Shown here: positions 25,328 to 38,991 of the stretch, one piece after another | Position numbering within the stretch: the first letter of the stretch is position 1 | Layout: every line of letters starts with the position of its first letter | Assembly: GCF_040712315.1 (NCBI RefSeq) | Contig: NC_134014.1 | Span: forward strand, 38,243,634-38,307,633 | DNA length: 64,000 bases | Source: Castanea sativa | Taxonomy: Eukaryota; Streptophyta; Magnoliopsida; Fagales; Fagaceae | Reading direction: 5' to 3' | Position numbers and translations under genes: made by a program | Notes under the pieces: model-generated | Database searches by the model: none | What the model saw: only the letters and a program-made list of their open reading frames with translations | What the model was told of the DNA's origin: nothing

Positions 25328-26285
25328 CCTATATGTCAATTTAACAACTAGAAATATCACTTGTTAAAGTATTTTGTTGTCAAAAAAAGGACGTGCTCAA
25401 TCTTGCCTATACCAAAAAGAAACTCATTAGTGTTTTGGCCTAATGGTAAAGATTAATTGTATTCAGTAGATATTTAACTCAACACAATGTGTATTAACTT
25501 AGGAGAACCACATTAAAATCTAGAAGTAGCAATCTCGTTAGAGAAACAATTGGAACACTAAGGTGTCTCTCCTTTCACTAAGGGACATTGCTCAAACACT
25601 AACATCTCTCGAGTCTATTGCTAGGTTGATCACTCTTTCCCTTTCTGCCTCCCTCTTGAACTTGGTAGGAGGGTATTTATAGAGGAGACTTGAGTCCTTT
25701 CCCCAAGAAATTGGGGTTGGGAGGATGATTCTATCCACCTCCCCTACTTTTGTGAGAATGGAGGGATGGGTATAGGGCTAATCCTACTATCCCTACCGTT
25801 TAAATGGGTCATTTAGCATTAAATGCATGGTGACTATCAGTAGGTGACAACAATAAATACAGAGACAACAAGGAAGAAAACCAAGGAGATCAGTATATGT
25901 CCAAAGATTCCCTTTGGAATTTCGCCCAAGGAGATGCTAATAGGGGTTCGGTTGGCCTTAATGGTATGTGATGGGGTTTTGTGCAGTATACCACAAGGAA
26001 GTGCAAGCATGCTAGAGTTTAGGTTTAACTAGTCGCTAGCCCATGCAACGCACGAGATAATTAACAAATGTAAAAAATAATTTTAGGCATCTATTACCTC
26101 TAGCTTCTTCTTTTTTCTTTTTTGTATTTACTCCATTTATATTTTGCATAGAAGTCTCAACCATGTTGACACAATCCATAAATAAATAAATAAAAATAAC
26201 ATTATTAATCACATAAAATTTCAATTAAGTCCATATATTTCCTTGCAGAAAAATGCATTTCATATCTACTTCATATGATCTATAC
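25328..26285. other. Intergenic DNA, LTR-like on the minus strand
   Basis: No gene. On the minus strand CCTCTATAAATACCCTCC (25671-25688) is a good TATA context followed by a GA-rich leader-like stretch. This recalls an LTR promoter, but I could not find both ends. Confidence 0.35.
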
Positions 26286-27088
26286 TTTAGGGAGGCAATT
26301 TGGCACCTAAGCCCAAAGGAAGAAAGAGAGTAGGCCCAAAGAGCCCAATACAATGAATTTCTAGAGAGTGGATTAGAAAACTAGTTCTAATGATTTTAGA
26401 CAACAATCATAGTGGGTCAAGATGACAATAGAATAAAGATGAATTGATTTTATCTAAGGAAAGTCGTCCTCGGACACAATCTGAGGAGGTTGATTCTTGT
26501 ATCTATTTCTTTTGGGACTGATTACAAATATTGTTCTTGATTCTACAAAAATTTTCTCTATCATCCTCCGATCCTTTTCCTCAGGGTCCTTTTCTATTTT
26601 ACACTCCCTTTCCTCTTTTATCTCTACCCTCCACGTGTAGATCAGATTGCTGGTGTTGATCCTTGTCCCATCAGCACCTTTCTGAAGTCTTTGGGAGTAG
26701 CTGTAAGGCTCAAAACTATTATTCAGGTATCACTTTCTCATTAATGCGGCTAAAAAGTTAGCTACAGAACATTCAATGCAATGGCAACAGCTTTCTCTTA
26801 GATATTTCATAACTTTCCTTTGTCCTGTGCTTTAACGATGTATATCCTTATCAACAGATACTCCTATAATGTTGATTCTGGATGGTAGACCGTATCTTCT
26901 AACCTTTGCTTCGCTCAGCCGAGGAAGCATCCCTCCTCGGACCCCCTTCTCGGATCATCATGACCAAACCTCTTTCTTTATTCATCAATGTTGACCTCCA
27001 TAACAACGTTTACCCGTTCTCGGACAACTAGGCGTCCTCAGACCGGGCCCCCGGCCCAATATATACTACTGGGCCTATCATCCCTACA
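26286..27088. mobile_element. Solo LTR (803 bp) with 5-bp target duplication TATAC
   Basis: The ends are TTTAGGGA (left; one change from the complement of the right end) and TCCCTACA (right). The flanks are TATAC at 26281-26285 and TATAC at 27089-27093. The body has no ORF and several CTCGGA/CCTCGG motifs (26467, 26936, 27023) and a GC palindrome CCGGGCCCCCGG near 27043. The short terminal inverted repeat plus exact 5-bp duplication fit an LTR left by recombination. Orientation is unresolved. Confidence 0.7.
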
Positions 27089-27704
27089 TATACATTGCTA
27101 TATATTCTAAACCTTACCTCTATATATTTTTCTAACCTTATCCACCAAAAACCACACTCCAAATAACCCTAATTCCTTCCATACACTTACAAACTATGGA
27201 AACAATTCAGAAGTACGAAACAACAATAACAAATCAACTATTTATACCTAGGTTTTCTATTTCCTACTTGGATAACAAAATACCCAATGCCCAAAATAAT
27301 GCATTACAAAATAATCACAAAAAAAATGAGTCCAAAAACTTCCAAGTCTCCTCCCCTCCATCGACTTCTCTCATGTTGCTACTCATTAAGCCATGCTTTC
27401 CACACACCCAAAACCTTGTTAAACTCCTCTATTGATAATAAGTGATTGTCTCTCTTAGTAATCATCTGTCAATTGCATATGAGGATCAGATTTTTCAACT
27501 AACCAATGCTTGATAAACCAATTAAAATCTCAACTTGATAATAAAAATAATCAAAGTTGACATTGAAGACCCTATCAAATTTGAATAGGAGGCTAAGTAT
27601 TACCCATGATGCTAAATATTTTGTACCACAAATTTCACGGAAGCTAAAAAAAAACTAAAACTAAAGAAAAGCACAAAAAAAAGATAAGATATTAAAAAAA
27701 TTAC
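27089..27704. other. Intergenic DNA
   Basis: AT-rich. No gene recognised; an ORF at 27196-27435 has no family features. Confidence 0.5.
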
Positions 27705-27973
27705 CTAGATGCATATATTTCAATGCACGTAGCATCTGATAAAGAAAAAACTGATGATGTACATGGGTCAAGTCATCATTAGCTTTAATCATTTGGTGAA
27801 GATCAGACGCCATTAGCTCAAAGACAATGTAAATGCATGTTTTTGAACTCCCTCTTTGATGGTGGCAACATGATGCGATTAATTTCAACAATATCAAGAT
27901 GTCGTAAAAGCCTGAGCAACTTGACTTCACGCAGGATCCGTATGGACTTAGATATTGTTATAGAATTCTCAAA
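27705..27973 (-). pseudogene. MAP kinase exon fragment, frameshifted
   Basis: On the minus strand, one frame reads [19 protein letters not shown] and [11 protein letters not shown]. After about position 27835 the match continues in another frame with [19 protein letters not shown] and [18 protein letters not shown], ending at a donor-like CTAG|GTAATT (27705/27704). This is the kinase-domain segment around the hinge of plant MAP kinases, closest in style to the longer TDY-type group. One extra base in AAAAACATGCATTTAC breaks the frame. No other MAPK exon was found within 1 kb, so this is an isolated fragment. Confidence 0.85.
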
Positions 27974-28296
27974 AAGAGAGAGATAGAGATCTGCGTGTTT
28001 TAAATGTAAAAGAAGGGTTATTTATATATAAATATATATATATATATATATAATGATTTTATATTATATATTTGTTGAAATTTTGTTATAGAATTTTAGT
28101 TGAAGTAGAATTTTCAAGCTCTTGAAACATATATCTAATAAAGTTTTACTTAAACTAAACTATTATAACACTGATAAGATAATTACACGTTGAAAAGAAA
28201 TAATAAATATATAAAATCTAAAATCTAAAATCTAAAAGAAAAAAGAAAAAGAAAATAGTGTTAACGTGAAAAATTGTGAGAGTTTCAGAGACTTCA

Positions 28297-28299
<3 letters not shown>
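27974..28299. other. AT-rich DNA
   Basis: Nothing recognised apart from short TA runs near 28030-28052 and repeated TCTAAAATC triplets near 28216-28236. Confidence 0.5.
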
Positions 28300-28374
<75 letters not shown>

Positions 28375-28576
28375 TTAAGTAATTATATTGGATACTGCCA
28401 AGGGATTTCCCTAGATTAAGTAATTATATTGGATATTGCCAAGGGATTTCCCTACATTGTTATCATAAAATGAATGCCATATTTTTTTTTGTAATAAAAA
28501 AATCCCTAAAAAAATGCTTTTAAAAAAACACTTAGAAATTTGTTTTGTGCATTTGCCAAACTTAATTGTAAAAAAA

Positions 28577-28614
<38 letters not shown>

Positions 28615-28987
28615 TTAAGTAATTATATTGGATATTGCCAAGGGATTTCCCTACATTGTTATCATAAAATGAATGCCATTTTTTTTTGTAATAAAAAAAT
28701 CCCTAAAAAAATGCTTTTAAAAAAACACTTAGAAATTTGTTTTGTGCATTTGCCAAACTTAATTGTAAAAAAATCTATATATATATATATATATAAATAT
28801 AGAGATATATATATATATATATAGATTAAGTAATTATATTGGATATTGCCAAGGGATTTCCCTACATTGTTATCATAAAATGAATGCCATATATTTTTTT
28901 TTTAATAAAAAAATCCCTAAAAAAATGCTTTTAAAAAAACACTTAGAAATTTGTTTTGTGCATTTGCCAAACTTAATTGTAAAAAAA

Positions 28988-29051
<64 letters not shown>

Positions 29052-29214
29052 TTAAGTAATTATATTGGATATTGCCAAGGGATTTCCCTACATTGTTATC
29101 ATAAAATGAATGCCATATATTTTTTTTGTAATAAAAAAATCCCTAAAAAAATGCTTTTAAAAAAACACTTAGAAATTTGTTTTGTGCATTTGCCAAACTT
29201 AATTGTAAAAAAAT
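28300..29214 (+). repeat. (TA)n-punctuated tandem repeat, four main copies
   Basis: The unit is ATTAAGTAATTATATTGGAT, GCCAAGGGATTTCCCTACAT, GTTATCATAAAATGAATGCC, A/T runs, AACACTTAGAAATTTG and CATTTGCCAAACTTAATTG, then a variable (TA)n tract. Main copies start near 28413, 28612, 28825 and 29050. A 41-bp partial copy lies at 28372-28412 just before the first. The copies are almost identical, so the array is recent. The last copy ends about 215 bp before the DIM1-type start codon. Confidence 0.9.
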
Positions 29215-29416
29215 CGTTTCCCTAAACTTACCGCCCGGCCGGAAGTGGTGCAAGGGCCTCATCATTATTAATTAATCGTTGGCAATCTTCAATCTTCATA
29301 GTCAGAACCAAAAACGACATTGATCCAAATCCAACCTATAACAGACGAAACTCCCAGCCAACTGAATTTCAAATGTAAAGAAACGGTAAATACTAAACCA
29401 CCAAATAGAGCATTGA

Positions 29417-30726
<1,310 letters not shown>

Positions 30727-31332
30727 CAATACTACCTTCTTCCTCTATTATTTGTTCAATTTTTGTTTTTCTATGCTTCCTAGGTTTGGTAACTGTAAGG
30801 ATGTTGCCGACAGGAAAATCAGGCAGTAGTGAAATTTCTATTTGCTTATCATTTTGAATGAATTAAAAAAAAGACGACAAATCTAGTATACATTAACGTT
30901 GTTATTTTGATGCTATTAGAGTATTTAGATGCCCCTGGGTGCTAGACGGCTAATCATGTTCTTTTATTTGCTGGCACAGACAACATGAACAAAAGATATA
31001 TAATTACAAAAAAAATTCATGGAATGCAATGCTTTCCTGAGAAACAAATAAAATTGACATCATGCAAAAGAGGCCCCAGTCCGTTTATTGGAGTATCCAA
31101 AATGGTGATGGTAATTGATGCAAATTCGTTCAACTCTTTCCCCTTGTGAGTGATGGGGTTTCAACTGGTATTGCCTACAATGGGATGCAATTGAAAATAT
31201 GTTTATGCATTTGGATATGTGGACGGAGTTTGGAACCATACACGTTGATCAAAAAAATATAATAATAAAAAACTATCAAGAAGAGGAAGCATTAACACAT
31301 AAAGCAGGTGAGACTATTTTTTTTATTTATTT
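30727..31332. other. DIM1 3' UTR and intergenic DNA
   Basis: The 3' UTR probably ends by about 30870 (AATGAATTAAAAAAAAG). No other feature seen. Confidence 0.5.
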
Positions 31333-33885
31333 ATTGATAATTCAATAGTTACAATGGTGAAGTTGGGATTTAAATCCTAGGCGTCTTTCCTAAAGAAAAT
31401 TAAGTGTAATAAAATTGTCCAAACTATTTTCAGTCTATTAATGGTTTTTTCTAGATAAACTTTAGGTGTAGGCAGGGGTGGAGGCACATGCCCCCCAAAA
31501 TTTCTCAATTCTTTATGATATTAATTATGAGAATCTGTTGTATCCTTAAAATATACTAGTTGGTCCCATTAAAAAATAGCGCCTCCCCCCCCCCCTCCAA
31601 AACTATTTTCAGCCTTTTCATGACTCTTTCTTAACAGACTTTAGATGTAGGCAGAGACGAAGGCACATTGCCCTCCAAAATTTTTCAATTCTTTATAATA
31701 TGGACCATGAGAATCTACTTGGCCTTTAAAATATACTGGTTGGCCCTATAAAAATAGTTCCCCCCCTCCTCCCCCAAACTATTTTCAATCTTTTCATGAC
31801 TCTTTCTAAATAGAATTTAAGTGTAGGCAAGGGCGGAAGAACATGACCTCCCAAAAGTTCTCATTTTTTTATAATATAAACTATGAGAATCTGTTGGGCC
31901 CTTAAAATATACTTGTTGGCCACATAAAAAATTTAAAAAAAAAAATCCCCCCCCCCCCCCACCCCCTCTAAACTATTTTCAATTTTTTCATGACTCTTTC
32001 TAAATAAACTTTAAATGTACATAGGGACAAAGGTCCATGGCCTCCCAAAATTTCTCAATTATTTATAATATGGACCATGAGAACTTGCTCGGCCCTTAAA
32101 ATATACTAGAGGGCCCTTAAAATAGTCATTCTTTCTTACTCTTTCAACTATGCGTGCTAGACTTCAAGTTTAAAACTGTGAATTGTGTGTACTACCAATT
32201 GAGTATTTTTCCTTTTCTCATGTCATAATCATCTCCCCCCCACCCCCACTTTTGGGCTTGAATTTAGGTGTCAAATAAGTTGTTACAACATTGATTTGTT
32301 TATAGAAGATCATTTGGGTTTGTCAAAGACACAATATACTTTTCTTTTTAAAGATTTCCCATGTCATGTATAATGAGTTTTGAGTTTGATACATATGTAT
32401 GTAATACATGATATTAAAAAAATAAATTTCATTTGCTTTGTAATTGTTTGTTAGTGGTTAATTATGTCTTGAAATAATAATTTTGGTTTATTGGGCTTAA
32501 AGGAATAGTTGAATAGGGAAATCAAGCAATGTGGCCCATACCATTGAGAACAAATTATTAATTAAAATTTTAATTTTATGGTTTTTCCTAAATAAATTGT
32601 TCCATCATATTCTAATTAAAGATCATGAAGATGATAATAGATCAATTTTATTCAAGGAATGATCGTAGTTGAGAGCACAGCTTTGATGAGATATGCTAAA
32701 TTATTCTTTTAATATATTTTGTATATCTTTATAGCAAATTTAATAATTTGTATATATTCATTTAAGTTTAGAAAGATTATGATATGTTAAATTGGATAAT
32801 TTTATATACAATATATTTATGAAATATGAGTAAAATATGAATGCATAATTCGGCCCTCTCAATTAAAAATTCCTGACTATGCCCCTAGTTATAGCCCATA
32901 AAAGGCCCAATCCATGGACAAACAAGATTGAGTCTTCAAAAGGACAAACCATATCACAAATAAAGAAAATCTCATCGTGTTGACTAAGTGTTAAATTAAA
33001 CACAAGCGGCCTTGAAGAGGACTTAAGGACCCCATATCTACCACAAATACTATAAGACTGTGTTTGCTTTGATATAACATATTCCCCATTTTTAAGCGTT
33101 TGATGTAAAGAAAATGCTGGTCAACTTGTAAATTTTTGGTTCATGGGGTGTAAAAGGGATAATACTTGGGCTCAAGCATAAAACAATTTATGCTTCTTCT
33201 CTCAACACAACTTGAGCCCCTCCCCCACTCCCACTATCAGCCCTAAGCTCCTAAAACAACCCCCGCATGTCCTAACCTTCATAGGACCACTGAAACTAAG
33301 GATGAACCCCCCCCCCCCAATTTGTTTTAAAATATTAATTTTAATTGATTTTGGATATATTTTGTGATATCACATTTTGTTTTGGTATTGTGGATTAGTG
33401 GGATTAAACTGTTGGTAAGGTGAATTTTATGTTTTTGTTTATTTTGTGTTTTCCATTGGGTCCAAACATTGAAACTATTTTTCTTGATAAATTTTTAGGA
33501 ACACAATAAAAAAACAAAGAGACTAAAGACTACAAACATGTGCCCCCACTTCTAAATTTGCACATGATCATTTTGAAGGGTGGCCCAACACATGACCCAA
33601 GTTCAAGATGGTATGAGCCAACAAAATTTGATCATTGGAAAAGGAACATAAAAAATAATGAAAGAAAAAAAAAAGTTAAATGTGATAGGGAAAGAAGAGT
33701 TTCTTGAGAAAGTGTATTTGAAAAATATATAAAAATAGAAAAAAGTGACTTTGTAGATCAAATTTGGGTGTGAAATTGTGAATTAGCTAATGCTGTTGAA
33801 CATGCATTCATGACTAAAGTTAACTACTTAACTTTGCATCTAATTCTTCCGACTTGATTCTTAAAAATAAAAAAAATAAAAAAAA
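31333..33885 (+). repeat. Large direct duplication, copy A (about 2.55 kb)
   Basis: Shared order with copy B: TTGATAATTCAATAGTTACA, AAAGAAAATTAAGTGTAATA, TGTCTTGAAATAATAATTTT-type segment, ATTTTTGGTTCATGGGGTG, CAAACATGTGCCCCCACTT and TGAACATGCATTCATGACTA. Identity looks about 85-90% by eye with many small indels. It holds no credible ORF. C-runs of 10 to 13 occur at about 31587 and 31947. Confidence 0.85.
31410..32110 (+). repeat. Inner tandem repeat, four units of about 180 bp
   Basis: AACTATTTTCA recurs near 31424, 31603, 31779 and 31970. Each is followed by TTCATGACTCTTTC-like text, GTGTAGGCA, CCAAAATTTCTCAATTCTTT and CCTTAAAATATACT. The poly(C) runs sit at the unit joints. Confidence 0.8.
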
Positions 33886-34868
33886 AAAATCTTCCAACTC
33901 CAGACGTGGGACTTACAATTGGATCTTCAAACAGGTGGGGCTATTTTTTTTTCTTGTATTTATTGATAATTCAATAGTTACAACAGTGAAGTTAATATTT
34001 AAATCCTATTTGTCTCTGCTAAAGAAAATTAAGTGTAATAAAATTATCCAAACTATTTTCAATCTTTTGATGACTCTTTCTAGACAGACTTTAGGTGTAG
34101 GAAGGGGCAGAGGCACATGATCCCCCAAAATTTCTCAATTCTTTATAATATGAACCATGAGAATCTATTGGACCCTTAAAACATACAAGTTGGCCCCCAA
34201 AAAAAAAATCTCCTCCCCCCTTCCCAAACTATTTTCAATCTTTTCATGACCATTTTTTAATAGACTTTAGGTGTAGACAAAGATAGAGGCACATGGCCCC
34301 CCAAAATTTATCAATTCTTTATAATATGAACTATGAGAATCTGCTCAGCCCTTAAAATATACTAGTTGGCTCCCATCAAAATGGCTCCCCCACTCCCAAA
34401 GTTATATTCAATCTTTTCATGACTCTTTCTGCCAGTTGAGTATTTTTCTTTTTCTCATGCCATCATCATTCCCCCTCCCCCCCCCCCGGCATTTGAGCTT
34501 GAATTTAGGTGTCAAATAAGTTGTTCAAATATTGATTTTTTTATAGAAGATAATATGGGTTTATCAAAGAGACGATATACTTTTCTTTTTTAAGATTTCC
34601 CATGTAATGTTTAATGAGTTTGATACATGGGTATGTAATACATGATTTTTAAAATAAAAAAAAATTATTTGCTTAAGTTTGCCATTGTTTGTTACTGGTT
34701 GAGTAGGTCTTGAAATAATAATTTTGGTTTATTGGGCTTAGAGGAATAGTTGAATAGGGAAAGTAAGCCATGTGGTCCATATCATTGAGAACAAATTATT
34801 AATTTTATGGTTTTTCCAAAATCAATTGTTCCATCATATTCTAATTAAAGTTTTTTTTTTTTGACTGT

Positions 34869-35115
34869 GAAGATAGAATATTCTAATTAAAGATTAAAAA
34901 GATGATAATAGATCGATTTTATTCGATAAAAGATCGTCGTTGAGAGCATAACTTTGATGGGATATACTAATTTATTAATTTGTATATATTCATTTTTTAT
35001 TTATTGTGAAGATAGAATATTCTAATTAAAGATTAAAAAGATGATAATAGATCAATTTTATTCGATAAAAGATCGTCGTTGAGAGCATAACTTTGATGGG
35101 ATATGCTAATTTATT
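34869..35115 (+). repeat. Local tandem duplication (about 139-bp period)
   Basis: GAAGATAGAATATTCTAATT, AAAGATGATAATAGATC and AAAGATCGTCGTTGAGAGC occur at about 34869-34978 and again at about 35008-35115. Copy A has only one copy of this segment, so the duplication arose in copy B. Confidence 0.8.
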
Positions 35116-36130
35116 CTTTTAATATATTTTGTATATCTTTATAGCAAAAAACAAAAAAAATCTTTTTTGGGAAAAAAACAAATTTATTAATTTGTATATA
35201 TTCATTTAAGTTTAGAAAGGTTATGATATGTTAAGTTGGATAATTTTATATAAAATATGTTTATAAAATATGACTAACATAGGAATGCATAATTCATCCC
35301 CCAACTAAAAATTCTTGGCTACACCCTTGGGTATAGGCCATAAAGGGCCCAAATCCATGGACAAACAAAATTTGTCTGTCAAAATGTCAAACTTTATCAC
35401 AAATAAAGAAAATCTCATTGTGATTGACTAAGAACTAAAATAAACACAAGCGGCCTTGAAGAGGGCTTAGGAACCCCATATCTACCACAAATACTATAAG
35501 ACTACGTTTGCTTTGATGTAACATATTTTTTAAAAAATATTTCCCATTTTCAAGTGCTTGGTGTGATGAAAATGCTAGTCAACCTGTAAATTTTTGGTTC
35601 ACGGGGTGTAAAAGGGTTAATAGCGTAAAACAATTTATGCTTCTTCACTCAACACATATCAAGGGCCTCCCCCACTCCCACCACCAGCCCCAAGCTCCTA
35701 GAACAACCCCTGCATGTTGTAACCTTCATAGGACCACTGCAACTAACGATGAACCAATAATGCCTCTCTCTCTCTCCCCTCTCCGCATTTGTTAAAAAAA
35801 AAAAATTCAATTGATTTTTGGATATATTTTGTGAAATCACATTTTGTTTTGGTATTGTAGATTGATGGGATTATATTGTTGGTATGGTGAATTTTAAGTT
35901 TTATTTACTTTGTATTTTCCATTGGGCCCAAACACTGAAACGATTTTTCTTGACAAATTTTTAGGATCACACTAAAAAACAAAGAGTCTAAGGGTCCATT
36001 TGATAGTGTATTTTAAATAACAGTATTCAGTGTTTAAACAATAATAACACTTTTGATATGTATTTCTATAACACTCAAATACGTATTTCTACAACTAGGC
36101 CTGTCCACACCCACCCGTGCCCGCCAAAAC

Positions 36131-38991
36131 TGTAACACCCAACCTAATTGCATAATTAAATTTATGAGTTTATATGTTTGTTATTACCTTAATTATTTTA
36201 AGTGCATTAAAACTTTGCTATTGTGATATTATAGAAGACATATGCTCTTTTAATGTTGTAGAAAAGAAATTTTATAAAGATAAGGATATATATATATATA
36301 CACACACACATACATACATACGTATATGCAAAGTTATATTGTCATTGGGCCTTTCTTGAAATATAAGTTTATATGGGGTGAAAAGTATAAATGCCAAAAT
36401 GTGGAAAAAAGTGGGTCTTGATCTTTTTCTCCTTTGCTATACACGTACACCTCCTCAAAGTCAATTTCCTCATCTTTTCTTTTGTTGTACCAAAAGTTTC
36501 TTGCTTCATTTCTTTTACTCTTTCTTTTCTTCTCCTTTACTCTTACACGGCTAGACCTTTCTCTCTCCCTCTCTCACCAAAACAATAAATCTCACTCTAA
36601 AGAAGGAATTAAGAGCCTAAAACTAAAGTTTCAACTTCAAATTTGTGGGTAAATAATTAAAACCTTATTTGATTTTAGAGTATTTTGATAGTTTAATTGT
36701 TTTCCCTTCTTTGTTCTCAAATCTGGTTTTAGGGGCTGAACTTGTGATTCTATTTTTGTAAGTTGAAAGTTTGATGGTTTTATGGTCTATTGGATGCTTA
36801 ATAAGTTATTTTAATGTTTATTGTATTGGTATAAAAATACCCAAATGAATTGAAGACCATTTGCATTTAGATGATGAATTTTGTATCAACATGCACTGAA
36901 GTTGTCACTGTGACAGATTTGATGTTCATCACAAGAAAATTCTGTATTAAATCATTTGCTCTGAATTAGGATGCTAGGAGTAGTTTTTATGAATCTTAAG
37001 ACATATATGGTTGTTATGGAAGTGGTCTCACTGCATTTGGATTAATACAAAAATAATGGTTTAATTTCTAAGTTGCATAAATTTCTGCTAGGACAGATTT
37101 GAGCACGTTGCCTTGTAAAATTTTTAATAAATTATGGTTTTATGATTTGACTTTGAAATTTATACGGTATATATTAGACATACAGGGGAGTAGCTCTGTA
37201 AAATTTCATGATGATTGGATGTGTTTGGACAGCCTATTCGTATTTTACAAATGGGAAATTTGTTGCTGGAATGAGCAGTAAACAGTGTAGGATAACTCTG
37301 ATTTTGTAGATTTAATTTTGAAGTTAGGGTAAATTTTTTGAGCTATAATTTAATGTGCTTATCTTTTGGTATGTTTAGATCATATATGAATTTTTATGGC
37401 TTGGTTTCTCTGTGTTTTGGTATGTTATGAGTTTGATGATTGTACCTTGTTTTTGGGGAAACTCTATGTGATGGGAATTAAGATTTTACTAAGTTTGAGA
37501 GTTAGGTTGTGTTTGAAGTATAAGTTTATATTTTTAGGAAGAGTTGTTAGTAATAAGTTTTGGTCTTTCATTTAGGTGACGAGAATGAGAACACGGATAC
37601 TTGAGCTCCTCTGGTACAAATCTCTCACGTCTTCTGTTTTCAGGTAAGGATTTGTGACATGTGCGTTTGATAAGTATAAAGACTATTTGGAAAACTATAA
37701 TGCATTAAACCTTTTAATTAGAGATATTACATATAAGCATGAATTAAGTAAAGATTTATATTCGTGACTTATTGAATCCTATATATATGATAATTTTAGC
37801 ATATTGATGCTACTACTCATATCATGAACGTAATATTTAAAGAAAGAATTGAATATGCTACTGTTATGAAATAGTTATGTAAAAGTATAGTATCTGAAAA
37901 ATATAGTTTTTCGTTATTCAATTGTCATGATCTGAACTCAGCCAGTAGGGGTTATAGTACTGGTATTTCCATGGAGATTCTGTTTGGCCATTAAAAATAA
38001 GACTGGCTCTGCTGTACCTGCCCTTGTTGGTAACCGCCAACTTGTGGAGGATGTCAACCTACCCCCATGGTTGAAAGTATGTATTATGATATGATTCCGG
38101 AATTACCTAGCATTGTGGGGAATGCTGGATGCCTGGCACTAAGTGCTGGAATCCTCCCAAAGTTGTGACAGACTTACAATTGGACTAACTAATATGTATT
38201 ATAAAAGAGCTATTAAGTTATTTGGAAGTTATATGAAAAGTATGATGATAAGAAAAGTATGTTGAATTATGTTTAAGTTCTTTATCATGTTCTTTTATTA
38301 TTATATGAAAGGAAAATGAAGTATTTTCATTTAAAAGTTCATAAGTTAATTTAAGAACAATATGAATAGTATGAAGGCTATTTTATCAAAGCTGGCATGT
38401 CCATAAAATATTTGATTTACATTCAATCTTATCAAAGACCCATGGAGCTTAAAAACCTTACTGGGCTTCGCAGCTCACCCTATTATATTTTAGTGCACAA
38501 GTTCTTCCTGGAAGCAGCAAGAGTATTAGAGGTGGCAAGATTCTGTGATTCTCTTTTGTTTAGATTGTATAGTCTTTTATTGTTGTATAGTAGTTTAGCT
38601 CTTTTGTTATATAAGAGGAATCAAGATGTACTTGATCCTTTGAGCACAAATGTATTTCTGAACTTTAGTTTGGTTTGAACCCCAGTTGTATGTCTTTGGG
38701 GTTGGGTTTGTAAATAAGAGTTTTTGCTAAATGTTTAGCTATGTAATATTTGCACGAATACTTGAAGTTTCAGCCAAGTGGCAATCTTGCAAAGTTCAAA
38801 TGAAATGAATTTTCAAGGTTTTCACATTTTTGTATATTATGGCTTTTATGCAAGAAAATAAGTAGGTATATAGGAAACAATCCTTGATAAGCACCTTCAG
38901 TTTAGGTTGGTTCGTGTTAGTATTGAGGTAAACTTGATATTAACATGCCGGTCATGCTCTAAATTATGAAGTACAGGTTTGGGTCGTGACA
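36131..38991 (-). mobile_element. 2.9-kb solo-LTR-like sequence (copy 1)
   Basis: On the plus strand it begins TGTAACACCCAACC and ends GGTTTGGGTCGTGACA; read on the minus strand these are TGTCACGACCC...GGGTGTTACA, typical of long plant LTR ends. It matches 47614-50538 in inverted orientation over its whole length. No coding capacity. No clear 5-bp duplication here (AAAAC and ACCGT). The minus strand is assigned only because copy 2 is arbitrarily taken as plus. Confidence 0.75.
36286..36321. repeat. (TA)n(CA)n(CATA)n microsatellite
   Basis: Compound dinucleotide and tetranucleotide run inside the LTR-like sequence; the copy at 50380 has only a short TA run. Confidence 0.85.

Noticed and set aside
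27196..27435. 79-aa plus-strand ORF next to the solo LTR
   Set aside because: No family resemblance; AT-rich chance frame.
28540..28824. 94-aa ORF with IYIYIY runs
   Set aside because: It is simply the (TA)n repeat array read through.
28300..29214. CRISPR-like array
   Set aside because: The repeats are long, the spacers are only TA dinucleotides, and this is a plant nuclear region.
38397..38678. 93-aa ORF inside the 2.9-kb LTR-like sequence
   Set aside because: The inverted copy near 48100-48200 does not keep the frame, so there is no sign of coding constraint.
36131..38991. A host gene with 5' leader and intron-like signals in the 2.9-kb sequence
   Set aside because: It occurs twice with LTR-type ends and has no open frame across the supposed splice sites.
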